64,000 nucleotides of DNA from contig NZ_QJJK01000001.1 of assembly GCF_003201475.1 (NCBI RefSeq), positions 322,501-386,500 on the forward strand, written 5' to 3'. A model generated the notes under the pieces. It ran no database searches. It saw only the letters and a program-made list of their open reading frames with translations, and was not told where the DNA came from. The translations under genes and the position numbers were made by a program. Shown one piece after another: positions 1 to 8,622 of this stretch. The DNA is from Chelatococcus asaccharovorans (GTDB lineage: Bacteria > Pseudomonadota > Alphaproteobacteria > Rhizobiales > Beijerinckiaceae). How positions within the stretch are numbered: position 1 is the first letter of the stretch; every line of letters begins with the position of its first letter.

Positions 1-59
1 TGCCCATCGGGGCTTCGGTCCTGTCACGCCTGGTCGAAAGCCGGCTGGCCGCGGGCTGA
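1..59 (+). CDS. 3' end of an unidentified gene (partial)
   Basis: An open frame enters from the left edge and stops with TGA at 57-59. The last 18 residues read PIGASVLSRLVESRLAAG. This is too short to assign a family, and it does not resemble the C-termini of the Trb proteins elsewhere in the window. It is followed within about 20 bases by a degraded trbG tail, so a deletion or insertion boundary lies close by. That it is coding is inferred only from the open frame. Confidence 0.3.
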   Translation, partial: PIGASVLSRLVESRLAAG

Positions 60-73
60 GATCCGGGGGGCGC

Positions 74-178
74 GGGTCCGGCCGTCTTGGCTGCCTGTGG
101 GCTGGTCCGGAGCGTGGCGCGGCGAAAGATCAGAAGCGCGTGCGTATCTCGCGCACCGACGGGAGGCCCGCATCGTGA
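74..178 (+). pseudogene. trbG: trbG 3' remnant
   Basis: The frame ending at TGA 176-178 gives RVRISRTDGRPAS at its C-terminus. This closely matches the end of the intact TrbG at 45840-46799 (VRIVRTDGRPQS). Upstream of about 110 the similarity fades, and the rest of the outer-membrane channel protein is missing. The stop overlaps a GTG start at 175 by four bases (GTGA), the same trbG-trbI coupling seen in the intact operon. This is a relic of a second conjugation module, not a working gene. Confidence 0.6.
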
Positions 179-620
179 GCGAGGAACATCCCGAAACGGA
201 GGAAGGTGCGACGCCTGCCGCACCACGTCCCGCCGAGACGTCCTAGAGCATTTTCGAGCGAAGTGGACACCGGTTCGCGTGAAGAAAATGCGCTAAAACA
301 AAGACATGGAGCATTTTCGCGATTCGGAGAAACGCGAAAATGCTCTAGCAGGAGTCCCGCCCGCTGACCGGTGAGCCGGTCGCGCCGATGCGGCTGCGGC
401 CCGAACCGCCACGCGTGACGCGCCTGTCGCGAAAGGTGCTGATCGCCCTCGGTGTGCTTGCCGGCACCGGTATCGGCGGCACCTTGATCTACGCGCTCCA
501 GACCCGGCACGGCGGCAAGACCACCGAGGAGCTCTATTCGACAGACAACCGGACGACGCCCGACGGCCTCGCCGGCCTGCCGAAAGATTATGCCGGTATC
601 CCGAAGCTCGGTCCGCCGCG
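175..620 (+). pseudogene. trbI: trbI 5' remnant split by a repeat element
   Basis: GTG at 175 has a good ribosome site (GGGAGG, 8 nt upstream). It opens a 23-codon acidic N-terminus (starting SEEHPETEEG) that stops at TAG 244-246, exactly where a 106-bp inverted-repeat element begins. After the element the frame resumes and from 388 reads RLRPEPPRVTRLSRK, a transmembrane stretch and IYALQTR. This mirrors the intact TrbI at 44692-45843 (RLRAEAPRVTRLSRK, IYALQTR). Similarity ends near 620, so at least two thirds of the roughly 380-residue VirB10-like protein is gone. Removing about 105 bases would restore one continuous frame, so the element probably inserted into a once-intact trbI. Confidence 0.72.
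243..348. repeat. 106-bp MITE-like palindromic element
   Basis: The element starts with CTAGAGCATTTTCG (243-256) and ends with the exact reverse complement CGAAAATGCTCTAG (335-348). The interior contains the sequence accggttcgcgtgaagaaaa. Elements with this kind of sequence recur in Rhizobiales genomes; that is from memory and not checked here. It carries no ORF. It lies inside the trbI remnant and creates its premature stop. Confidence 0.7.
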
Positions 621-730
621 GCCGCGAAGAAGGCCGCAGAGGCGCCAGCTTAGCGAGAGCCAATCCGGCTTGGATTGCCCGGTGGATCCAAAAACAGCAA
701 ATCAGGAAGGGAGGGAATGACTAAAGTCAT

Positions 731-807
731 TGGCGCGCCGGGGAAGATTCGAACTCCCGACCCCCAGATTCGTAGTCTGGTGCTCTATCCAGCTGAGCTA
801 CCGGCGC
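731..807 (-). tRNA. tRNA-Arg(ACG)
   Basis: Read on the minus strand, the acceptor stem GCGCCGG (807-801) pairs with CCGGCGC (741-735). The D arm is AGCTCAGCTGGATAGAGC. The anticodon loop CTACGAA lies between CCAGA and TCTGG and gives anticodon ACG. The T arm contains GTTCGAATC, and CCA is encoded at 733-731. The 77-nt cloverleaf is complete. Its 3' end faces the trbG/trbI relic, the usual position for an island integrated at a tRNA. Confidence 0.95.
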
Positions 808-1167
808 GCATCACTGCGATGAAGCAATATGTTGCTGTCATCAGGTGAGGTCGGTGAATTAGAACCTCCCGCCCCGCTTGGCAAGCCCCTTTAGCCCCAA
901 GTCCGCAAGAAAATGACCAATTGGGGATAACCCATTGTGACCCGTCCTGAAAGCGTCATGGTGCAAAGGCGATAAAGCGCGCCTTTGCCACGCGGGCGCC
1001 GGCCACAGTGGAAAAAGGCGCTAGCGCAAATCCGACTTGAAGGGAATCGTCCGACACCATCCAAGTCGGTGAATTTGCGCGTCAATTTTCGAACGGAGCA
1101 AGTCCGCAAAAGACGGACTTGCTCTGGCCGCCATCTGCCTCGGCGCCCGCGGGCCAGGGCCCCGCGA
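808..1167. other. Intergenic region with three hairpins
   Basis: No gene is supported in these 360 bases. There are three inverted repeats: GCAAAGGCG/CGCCTTTGC (963-971 and 980-988); a long one with arms at 1024-1039 and 1062-1080 (CCGACTTG/CAAGTCGG, GCGCAAAT/ATTTGCGC); and GAGCAAGTCCG/CGGACTTGCTC (1096-1106 and 1114-1124). The last may terminate the acetyltransferase gene that ends at 1168, though it lacks a clear T run. Confidence 0.55.
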
Positions 1168-1803
1168 TCAGCCGCTTGTGATGGACGCCCGCCAGTGGCG
1201 ATGGAGCGCCTCGACGTCCCCATCGGTCAGGAGCGGCATCGCCGCCGCCAGCCGATCATCGGGCCAGTCCCACCATTGCATGTCCAGAAGCAGCGCGATC
1301 TGATGGTCATCGAAGCGCTTGCGGATCGTCCTGGCAGGGTTCCCACCCACGATGGCATAGGGCTCCACATCGCGCGTCACCAGCGCGCGCGTGCCAATCA
1401 CCGCACCGTCGCCGATCCGAACCCCGGCCATGATGACAGCCTCGGAGCCTATCCAGACGTCGTTTCCGACCACGGTATCGCCTGCAGGCCGATATCCGTT
1501 CTCCGCCCCCGCGAAGGCGGGCACGTCCGGCATCCAGTAGAAGGGAAAGGTGCTGATCCAGTCGTTTCGGTGGCCTTGATTGCCCGCCATGATGAAGGCC
1601 GCGCCAGACCCGATCGAGCAGAAGCTGCCGATCACCAGTTTGTCGGCACCGTCGTCAGGGAGGAGATACCGGGCGCAATCGTTGAAGCTGTGACCGTGGT
1701 AGTAGCCGGAATAATAGCTGTAGCGGCCAACGATGATATTCGGGTTCGTGACCTGCTTGTCCAGCGTCACGCCCTTGAACGGGCTTTCGAAATAGTTGTT
1801 CAT
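1168..1803 (-). CDS. CatB/Vat-type hexapeptide-repeat acetyltransferase
   Basis: This 211-residue protein belongs to the xenobiotic acetyltransferase (XAT) branch of left-handed beta-helix enzymes, which move acetyl from acetyl-CoA to a hydroxyl of a small molecule such as chloramphenicol or streptogramin A. Visible features are the N-terminus [10 protein letters not shown], the region [15 protein letters not shown] with the family's catalytic His (about residue 79), and hexapeptide repeats ([20 protein letters not shown], then [12 protein letters not shown]), ending in [14 protein letters not shown] 1803 was chosen because it gives the family's usual length (209-212) and N-terminus; a longer frame reaches 1887. 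The true substrate cannot be inferred, and many chromosomal members confer no resistance. Confidence 0.88.
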   Translation of the reverse strand: MNNYFESPFKGVTLDKQVTNPNIIVGRYSYYSGYYHGHSFNDCARYLLPDDGADKLVIGSFCSIGSGAAFIMAGNQGHRNDWISTFPFYWMPDVPAFAGAENGYRPAGDTVVGNDVWIGSEAVIMAGVRIGDGAVIGTRALVTRDVEPYAIVGGNPARTIRKRFDDHQIALLLDMQWWDWPDDRLAAAMPLLTDGDVEALHRHWRASITSG

Positions 1804-2048
1804 CGCGGTTCTTTCTGCATGAGTTTGCTCGCCGCTCGCCTTCGTCCAAGCGGCAACGTCGCGAGAAGCCTCGGAGGCCTCGCGCACAGGCTCCTCGCGC
1901 GGGTCTGAGGTATCAGTCCCGCAGGGGCGCGATGCAGATGGTACTGGGTGCTGCCTTCATGCTGCTTTTCTAGCCGGGATGCGGCCGTCGTCCAAGACCC
2001 GCGCTCCGCGCAGCGCGGCAACCCCGCAGCAGTTCGTTTCGACGGAGG

Positions 2049-3518
2049 TCAGGCGGAGCGATCGGGGATAACGATGCGGAAATGCGCGCCCTTCTCTGAG
2101 GGTTCGAGCGTGATGTCTCCCCCATGGAGATGGACGAGCTCGGCCGCGATGGCGAGGCCGAGACCCGAGCCTCCCGCGCGTGTCGTGCCCTGGAACGCCT
2201 CGAACAGCGTTCCGCGGGCCTTGTCGGCAACACCGGGGCCATTGTCGATGACATCGATGGTGACCGCAGCCGGGTGCGCGTTGTCGCGCCGGGCCGCTAC
2301 CACAAGGCGGCGCGGCTCGCCGGAGGGCGGGGCCTGTTCCATGGCCTGGAGGGCATTGCGGCACAGATTGAGCAGCACGCGCGACATCTGCTCGGGATCC
2401 GCATCGATCACCAGGTCCGGCGCGACGTCCTGGACGAACTGAAGATCATCGCCGACATCGAGGAGATCACGCAGGTCCGATACCAGGGATGCAACCGGCA
2501 CTCGCCGACGCTGGGGCACGGGCTCGGCCGCCCCCCCATAGGCGAGCGTCGCCTGGCAGAAATCGATGGCGCGTCCGAGCGTCGCCACGAGCCGTGGCGC
2601 AAAGCGCGCCGTGGCCGGATCCGCGACCTGCGCCAGACGATCGGACAAAAGCTGGGCCGCCGTCAGCATGTTGCGCAGATCATGATTGATCTTGCTGACG
2701 GCCAGTCCGAGCGCGGCCAGATGCCGCTTCTGGCGCAGGACATCGGCGAGGCTGTGCTCCATCTCGGCCAGCGCCCGCTCGGCGATGCCGATCTCGTCGG
2801 TCCGCTCCGAGGGCACGATGATCCGGCTGGCGTCCTCCGGCGCTGCGGCGAAGGCTGCGACATTCGCGGACAGGCGCCGCACGGGACGGACAATCAGCCA
2901 GTGCAGGGCCAAATAAACCAAACCGCCCGTAATCGCCGAGATGATGAGAGACACAACGAGAATCCGGCGGGAGAAATCCAGCATCGCTGATCGCAGCGGC
3001 CGCGGATCGATGATCATTTCCACGAAGGCGGCGGCGCCCATACCGGGGCCAATCACGCGCACCGGCTCGTCGCCGGTCCCCAGCAAGGTGCGAAAGGCAT
3101 CAACAATGAGGGTCGGCCAGTCGGGCTCGCGCAGATCGATGGTCTCGGCCACCTCGGCCGGCGTATCGGCCAGCGCGACGAGGTGGCGGGCGCCGCCCAC
3201 TTTCACGGCAATGGCCTGCGCGCCGACGCCCGCGAGCAGCTTCTGCTCGAAGGCCGGATTGATGCCTCCCTCCGGCGCCGCCTCCAGCACGAGGCCCGCG
3301 ACCTGCGCGGTCGACAAGCGGTCGTTGAGCCACGAGACACGGAAGCTTGCGATCGAAGGCCCGTAGATCAGCACTTCGGCGATCATGACGAAGAGCCCGG
3401 TGAGAATCAGGAGGCGCGCCGAGAGCCCGAACAGAGGCACAACGGCGCCTCCCGGCTGAGGCCGCGACGCGCCCTCATCCCCGAGGACCGGCGGAAGTTG
3501 GGATCGCGAGCCCTCCAT
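2049..3518 (-). CDS. Membrane sensor histidine kinase
   Basis: A 489-residue two-component kinase. It has a transmembrane helix at about 31-52, a periplasmic sensor region, a second helix at about 186-210 followed by a HAMP-like linker, and the phospho-acceptor box SKINHDLRNML with His at about 279. The ATPase follows: N box LNLCRNALQAM (about 383-393), DNGPGV (425-430) and GGSGLGLAI (449-457). No response regulator lies nearby, so its partner must be encoded elsewhere. It starts 12 bases beyond the stop of the upstream flavoprotein gene, so it is probably the last gene of the yidC-engB-flavoprotein strand. The signal sensed is unknown. Confidence 0.9.
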   Translation of the reverse strand: MEGSRSQLPPVLGDEGASRPQPGGAVVPLFGLSARLLILTGLFVMIAEVLIYGPSIASFRVSWLNDRLSTAQVAGLVLEAAPEGGINPAFEQKLLAGVGAQAIAVKVGGARHLVALADTPAEVAETIDLREPDWPTLIVDAFRTLLGTGDEPVRVIGPGMGAAAFVEMIIDPRPLRSAMLDFSRRILVVSLIISAITGGLVYLALHWLIVRPVRRLSANVAAFAAAPEDASRIIVPSERTDEIGIAERALAEMEHSLADVLRQKRHLAALGLAVSKINHDLRNMLTAAQLLSDRLAQVADPATARFAPRLVATLGRAIDFCQATLAYGGAAEPVPQRRRVPVASLVSDLRDLLDVGDDLQFVQDVAPDLVIDADPEQMSRVLLNLCRNALQAMEQAPPSGEPRRLVVAARRDNAHPAAVTIDVIDNGPGVADKARGTLFEAFQGTTRAGGSGLGLAIAAELVHLHGGDITLEPSEKGAHFRIVIPDRSA

Positions 3519-3530
3519 CCGCTTGGTCCG

Positions 3531-4964
3531 TCAACCGAACAATCGCAGGAAACGTGCCATGCCTCTCACCCATCGGCTGCGCGTCTGCGGTGCATAGAAG
3601 CTCAAGGCCGCATCGCGCGAAACGGCGGAATAGGTCAATGTCGGCATCTCGAGCCGTGAAACCTGTGCGATCGTCAACCCTTCCGCTATGGCCAGTGTCC
3701 AGGGGATGATGAGTTCCCCCGCCGCCGCGCCGGCGATCGCGCAGCCGAGGATTCGGCCGCGCCTGGTCAGCACCACCTTGATCTCACCGGCCACCGCGCG
3801 ATCCGCCTCCGCACGTTCATTCTGCGCGAACGGCGCACGCAGGATCCGCACGTCGCCATGCCGGGCACGTGCCTCGGCTTCGCTGAGGCCGACCGTGGCG
3901 ATCTCCGGATCCGTCATCGTCAGGCGTGGAACGACCGGGGCTGCCGGGGCGGCGCGGAAGAGCATGCCGCGGACGATGCGGCGCGCTTCATCCTTGGCGA
4001 GATGCGCGGCAAAATGACTGTCGGCCCCCTCGCCCGAGGCAAGGCCCAGCGCATAGATGCGGCGGTTGCTGGTCGCGGAGCCGCGACCGAGCGCTATCCC
4101 CGCTCCGCCGGTGGCGACGCCGGCCGCCTGAAGGTCCAGCCCCCCGAACGTGGGCTTGCGGCCGACCGCGACACAAATGTGGCTCGCCTCGACAACGATA
4201 CTGCCATCAGCCTCGGTCTCGACGTCAACACGCTTTGCGTCGCGGGTCGCCTCCACGCGCTTGATCGTGGCACGCTCATGGATGGTGATGCCCTCCTGAC
4301 GCAACGCTGCGAGGGCAAAAGCTGCAATCTCCGCATCCTCGCGGCGCAGCGCCGGCCCACGATCGATCAGCGTCACCTCGGCTCCCAGGCGCCGCTGCGC
4401 CTGGGCCAACGTCACGCCGGTGCGGCCGGCGCCGATGATGACGAGGCGTTCAGGGTGATGGGTCGTATCGAGGATGCTGTCGTCGGTGAGCACGTCGATA
4501 TCGGCGAGGCCCGGAATATCCGGGATGACGGGCTCAGAACCGGTCGCGATCAGGAATCGCCGGGGCGTGACGGTGGTTTCACCGACGAGCAGGCTGCGAC
4601 GGTCGATGAAACGCGCCTCATCCTGCAGGACGCGCACGCCGAGTGCGGCGAGGCGATAGGGCGATTCTTCAGCGACGGAAGCCGCTACCACGCGCTGAAC
4701 ATGGGCATGAACGCGGGGATGGTTGATCCGTGCCGTACTGGTGCCCATGCCCAGAAAAGCGGAATCGCGCGCGGCCCGCACATGCGCGCCCGCATAGGAA
4801 AGGGCTGCCGACGCCGCAGCGCCGGCGCTGCGCCAAGGGCCATCAATCGCCTGGTTCGCCACCAGCACCACCGGCGCGCCGAACAGCGCAGCGGTCGCTG
4901 CCGCGGTAAAGCCCCCGGGTCCGGCGCCGACCACGCAGAGGTCGGGACGCAGGATCTCAGCCAT
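3531..4964 (-). CDS. Degenerate pyridine nucleotide-disulfide oxidoreductase family flavoprotein
   Basis: A 477-residue protein with the fold of dihydrolipoamide dehydrogenase and mercuric reductase: N-terminal FAD motif [12 protein letters not shown], a linker [14 protein letters not shown], a second Rossmann motif [22 protein letters not shown], and a C-terminal dimerisation domain ([12 protein letters not shown]). The redox CxxxxC after the first motif is absent; the segment reads [19 protein letters not shown]. The C-terminal His-Glu dyad (HPTxSE) is replaced by [10 protein letters not shown], and the usual YAxGD reads YALGL. It may bind FAD and NAD(P) but should not do thiol-disulfide chemistry. 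ATG 4964 overlaps the engB stop by 8 bases, implying translational coupling. Confidence 0.8.
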   Translation of the reverse strand: MAEILRPDLCVVGAGPGGFTAAATAALFGAPVVLVANQAIDGPWRSAGAAASAALSYAGAHVRAARDSAFLGMGTSTARINHPRVHAHVQRVVAASVAEESPYRLAALGVRVLQDEARFIDRRSLLVGETTVTPRRFLIATGSEPVIPDIPGLADIDVLTDDSILDTTHHPERLVIIGAGRTGVTLAQAQRRLGAEVTLIDRGPALRREDAEIAAFALAALRQEGITIHERATIKRVEATRDAKRVDVETEADGSIVVEASHICVAVGRKPTFGGLDLQAAGVATGGAGIALGRGSATSNRRIYALGLASGEGADSHFAAHLAKDEARRIVRGMLFRAAPAAPVVPRLTMTDPEIATVGLSEAEARARHGDVRILRAPFAQNERAEADRAVAGEIKVVLTRRGRILGCAIAGAAAGELIIPWTLAIAEGLTIAQVSRLEMPTLTYSAVSRDAALSFYAPQTRSRWVRGMARFLRLFG

Positions 4965-5631
4965 GACCGCCCCGCTCGGCAACGAGATCCGCGATGGCCT
5001 GCCGCAGCTGCGGGATGCCCGTGCCGCTGCGGCTCGAGGTGGGGACGATGCCCGGAAATGCAGCGGGGCGTTTCGCGATCGCCGCCTGCGTTTCCTCCAG
5101 CCGGGCAGCGAGTGCCGCGGCTGTGAGCTCATCGGCCTTTGTCAGGACAATCTGATAGGATACAGCCGCCACATCGAGCATGTTGAGCACGTCCGCGTCG
5201 ATATCCTTGATGCCGTGCCGCGCATCGATCAGCACATAGACGCGTCCCAGGGTGGAACGCCCCTTGAGATAGCTGCGAATCATGCGTGTCCAGGCTGCGA
5301 CCTTGTCCTTGCCCGCCGCCGCATAACCGTAGCCTGGCATATCGACCAGGGTAAAGGCGGGCCCCGCGCCGATGGTGAAGAAGTTGAGCTGCTGGGTGCG
5401 CCCGGGCGTATGCGATGTGCGCGCCAAAGTCTTGCGCCCCGTCAAGGCGTTGACGAGGCTTGACTTGCCCACGTTCGAGCGGCCGGCGAAGGCAATTTCG
5501 AGCCCGCCGAGCGGGGGCAGGCTATCTCGCGCGGCAGCCGCCCAGACGAAATCCGCGGGTCCCGCAAAGAGCTTGCGCCCGGTTTCGAGCAAGGTGGCAT
5601 CAGTGCTGGATGTCGCAAGGGTCATGCGCAT
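4957..5631 (-). CDS. engB: Ribosome biogenesis GTPase EngB (YihA/YsxC)
   Basis: A small TRAFAC-class GTPase needed for large-subunit assembly and often linked to division. Visible are G1 [10 protein letters not shown], the switch segment [12 protein letters not shown]3 DMPGYG and G4 TKAD, with the family's usual length near 220. The start is uncertain. ATG 5631 and ATG 5625 both follow a GGATAAG stretch, and the frame is open to a GTG at 5667. The gene sits downstream of yidC, as in many Rhizobiales, and overlaps the next gene. Confidence 0.92.
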   Translation of the reverse strand: MRMTLATSSTDATLLETGRKLFAGPADFVWAAAARDSLPPLGGLEIAFAGRSNVGKSSLVNALTGRKTLARTSHTPGRTQQLNFFTIGAGPAFTLVDMPGYGYAAAGKDKVAAWTRMIRSYLKGRSTLGRVYVLIDARHGIKDIDADVLNMLDVAAVSYQIVLTKADELTAAALAARLEETQAAIAKRPAAFPGIVPTSSRSGTGIPQLRQAIADLVAERGGHG

Positions 5632-5849
5632 CTTATCCAGCTTTGGCCGGAATTCTGCAAGCGCCACCGTCGCATAGGGTAATCAGGGTGTGCGTTTTTG
5701 GCAGAATGACCCTGCCGCCGTATGCAAAGTCCCATACGGCGCAGGGTATCGTCCCGATCGGCAAGGCGGTGCTTCAACGCTCCGGCGGCATGGAAGAACG
5801 AGCGGAGACAGGGCGCCCGGCGCATGACACCGGGCGCGGGGCGCAATGA

Positions 5850-7700
5850 TCAGGCCTTGGCCTTCTTCATGAACATGCCGCGCAGATTATCCCATAGTTC
5901 GATCTTCACGCCGTTCTTGCGCATGATCCAACCCTGCTGGAGCACTGAGAGCAGGTTGTTCCACGACCAGTAGATGACAAGACCGGCGGGGAACGACGCC
6001 AGCATGAAGGTGAAGATCACCGGCATCCACGAGAACATCATCTGCTGAACAGGGTCGGGCGGCGTCGGGTTCATCTTCATCTGGACGAACATCGTGAAGC
6101 CCATGATGATCGGCCAGGCGCCGAGCAGGAGGAAGTGCCCGATCACCGGCACCGTGCCCGGATCCCAGGGGATCAGGCCGAACAGGTTGAAGATCGTTGT
6201 CGGGTCGGGTGCCGACAGGTCCTTGATCCAGCCGAAGAACGGCGCGTGCCGCATCTCGATGGTGATGAAGAGCACCTTGTACAGCGAGAAGAAGACCGGA
6301 ATCTGGATCAGCATCGGCCAGCAGCCGGCGATCGGATTGATCTTCTCCTTCTTGTACAGCTCCATGAGGGCTTGCTGCTGCTTCATCTTGTCATCAGCGT
6401 AGCGTTCGCGGATGGCGGCCATTTCGGGCTGGACGGCCTTCATCTTGGCCATCGAGGCATAGGACTTGTTGGCCAGCGGGAAGAAGGCGAGCTTCACCAG
6501 CACCGTCACGGTGATGATGGCGATGCCGAAATTGCCGAAGAGCTTGTAGAAAAAGTCGATCAGCCAGAACATCGGCTTGGTGATGAAGTAGAACCATCCC
6601 CAATCGATCAGCAGGTCGAAACCCTTGATGCCGAGCGACGTCTCGTAGCCGCGGATGGCCGCCACTTCCTTCGCGCCGGCGAAGAGATGCGTGGTGGTCT
6701 GCGCCGTGGCACCGGGCGCGATCGTCAGGGGCCCGGCGAGAACGTCGGCCTGGTAGCTCGGCTGATTGTTGAACTGCCGCTCGGAGAAACGCCCGGTATA
6801 GGCTTGGCTTTGATCAGGAATGAGCGCGGTGGCCCAATATTTGTCGGTGATGCCGGCGAAGCCGCCGGTGACGTCGGGGAACTGGAGGCCCGTACCGCCG
6901 CCCGGCAGGGCCGGCTCCTTGGCGAGCTTGGAATAGCTCACCTCCTGCAGGCCCTTGTCGCCGAGCACGCCGACGAGGCCTTCATGCAGGATGTAGAAAT
7001 TCTGCGTCTGCGGCAGGCCGTGGCGTGAGATGAGCCCATAGGGGTGAAGCGTGAGGGGCGTCGTGCCCGTGTTCTCCACGCTATCCGTCACCGTGAACAT
7101 GGCATTGTCATCGACCGCGATGGTGCGGCGGAAGGTCGTCCCCTGGCCATTGTCATGGGTCAGCGTAATCGGCGTCTGCGGCGTGAGACGCGCCCCCTCG
7201 GGAGCCGTCCACAGCGTCTCCGCATTGGGCAACGCGGGTGCGCCTTCGCCGCTGCCGACCCAGCCGAACTCGGCGTAATAGGGATGCGGGCTGCCCGATG
7301 GCGACAGCAGGATGATGTTGGGGCTCTTGGGGTTGACCGTCTCGTGATAGGCCTTCAGCGACACATCGTCGATGCGCCCGCCGCGCAGGGCGATCGAGCC
7401 CGCAATTTTCGGTGTGTCGATGACGACACGCGGGCTGCGCGCAAGGGCCGCCTCGCGGCTGACCGGCGCGGAGGCGCCTCCGGCCTGTCCCGGCACCGTC
7501 TGCGCCGACCCGGCGTCGCCCGGAACGCCAGGCTGCGGTGCCGTGCTCGACGGCTGCCCGGGCGTCCCGGTCTGCTGCGTCTGGGTGGCCGCCTGCCGCT
7601 GCTGATCCACCTTCGGCATACCGAAGAAATAGTTCCAGCCCGTCAGCACCACGATCGATAGCACTATGGCGAGGATCAGGTTCTTGTTATCGCCGATCAT
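5850..7700 (-). CDS. yidC: Membrane protein insertase YidC
   Basis: A 616-residue inner-membrane insertase of the YidC/Oxa1/Alb3 family. It has an N-terminal anchor ([19 protein letters not shown]), a Pro/Gln/Ala-rich linker, a large periplasmic beta domain, and the conserved C-terminal insertase core with about five helices. That core includes the lumenal hairpin [20 protein letters not shown] and [15 protein letters not shown]. It inserts and folds inner-membrane proteins alone or with SecYEG. The start ATG overlaps the rnpA stop by four bases (ATGA), so rpmH-rnpA-yidC is an operon. A 180-base gap separates it from engB. Confidence 0.97.
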   Translation of the reverse strand: MIGDNKNLILAIVLSIVVLTGWNYFFGMPKVDQQRQAATQTQQTGTPGQPSSTAPQPGVPGDAGSAQTVPGQAGGASAPVSREAALARSPRVVIDTPKIAGSIALRGGRIDDVSLKAYHETVNPKSPNIILLSPSGSPHPYYAEFGWVGSGEGAPALPNAETLWTAPEGARLTPQTPITLTHDNGQGTTFRRTIAVDDNAMFTVTDSVENTGTTPLTLHPYGLISRHGLPQTQNFYILHEGLVGVLGDKGLQEVSYSKLAKEPALPGGGTGLQFPDVTGGFAGITDKYWATALIPDQSQAYTGRFSERQFNNQPSYQADVLAGPLTIAPGATAQTTTHLFAGAKEVAAIRGYETSLGIKGFDLLIDWGWFYFITKPMFWLIDFFYKLFGNFGIAIITVTVLVKLAFFPLANKSYASMAKMKAVQPEMAAIRERYADDKMKQQQALMELYKKEKINPIAGCWPMLIQIPVFFSLYKVLFITIEMRHAPFFGWIKDLSAPDPTTIFNLFGLIPWDPGTVPVIGHFLLLGAWPIIMGFTMFVQMKMNPTPPDPVQQMMFSWMPVIFTFMLASFPAGLVIYWSWNNLLSVLQQGWIMRKNGVKIELWDNLRGMFMKKAKA

Positions 7701-8254
7701 GAACGATCCGTTGTGTTGGCAGGACTGTGGGCGGAAGGCCGCTCTGCCCGCTTCCGCGTTGACGAGAATGTGGCGATGGCCCGCTTGAGATCAACCATAA
7801 GCGCATCAAAGGGTGCGGACAAAGCGCCGCGCCTGGCCACGACAACGACATCGAGCGCGGCGACCGGCCAGTCGGGCCTGAGCTCGCGCAGCACCTCCCG
7901 CAGGCGGCGCCTGATGCGGTTGCGCTCGACGGCGTTGCCGGTCTTCTTCGTCACGGTAAGGCCAAAGCGCGGCCCCGGAACCGGCCTCGCCGTCGCAGAC
8001 GTCCCCGAAAGGCCGGCATCAGCCTGCGACAAGCAACCAAAACCCGGCGCATTCACGACATCGTGCTCGGGAGCATCGGCGTCGGGAATAGGCCGGGCCA
8101 GCGATTTGCCGCGCTTGCGGTCGATCCACTGAACGCTCATGCGCTCAGTGTGAAACCGCTTGCCGCGCTGAGCAGCCAGAAACTCGGAACGCTTTGTGAG
8201 GCGCGGCAATTCGGCAGAGCGCCGTCCACGCTGAACCGCTGGGACGTCGCACAT
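7697..8254 (-). CDS. rnpA: Ribonuclease P protein component
   Basis: The protein subunit of RNase P, which trims tRNA 5' leaders. It has the N-terminal [33 protein letters not shown] and the diagnostic RNR helix [12 protein letters not shown]. It is longer than the usual ~120 residues because of an insertion of roughly 45 residues (from KRGKSLARP to ARPVPGPR) between the first strands and the RNR region. ATG 8254 starts 17 bases past the rpmH stop but has no good ribosome site. A TTG a few codons before RLTKRSEF, preceded by GGACGG, is an alternative. Confidence 0.9.
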   Translation of the reverse strand: MCDVPAVQRGRRSAELPRLTKRSEFLAAQRGKRFHTERMSVQWIDRKRGKSLARPIPDADAPEHDVVNAPGFGCLSQADAGLSGTSATARPVPGPRFGLTVTKKTGNAVERNRIRRRLREVLRELRPDWPVAALDVVVVARRGALSAPFDALMVDLKRAIATFSSTRKRAERPSAHSPANTTDRS

Positions 8255-8270
8255 GCCGGCCCGTGCCGTG

Positions 8271-8405
8271 TCAGGCCGACAGGCGCTTACGGCCCCGCGC
8301 GCGACGCGCAGCAATAACCTTGCGGCCGCCCTTGGTCGCGATGCGTGCACGAAAGCCATGCCGGCGCTTGCGCACGAGCTTGCTCGGTTGATACGTCCTT
8401 TTCAC
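8271..8405 (-). CDS. rpmH: 50S ribosomal protein L34
   Basis: A 44-residue basic ribosomal protein: [20 protein letters not shown], then [21 protein letters not shown]. This is the complete family. The only start that fits is GTG at 8405-8403, since the codon before KRTYQPSK is GTG. The gene heads the rpmH-rnpA-yidC cluster. It is missed if only ATG starts are considered. Confidence 0.95.
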   Translation of the reverse strand: MKRTYQPSKLVRKRRHGFRARIATKGGRKVIAARRARGRKRLSA

Positions 8406-8622
8406 GGCCCAGTCTCCGGTCCCGCAGGGGCGCGACAGCTCGTGAGCCCCGCGCCCGACATCGCCCCGGCATGCCGGTAACGACCTTGATGATGGCTTGC
8501 TGTCGGCTGCCGTCCCGGAACGATGAACGCCGAGACGACGACCAAGACGACGATCGGCGCCCGTGAAGAGCGCCGTCGACCTGAGCGGCTTATGGCGGAA
8601 GGCACTTCGAAAGTCAACGGCG

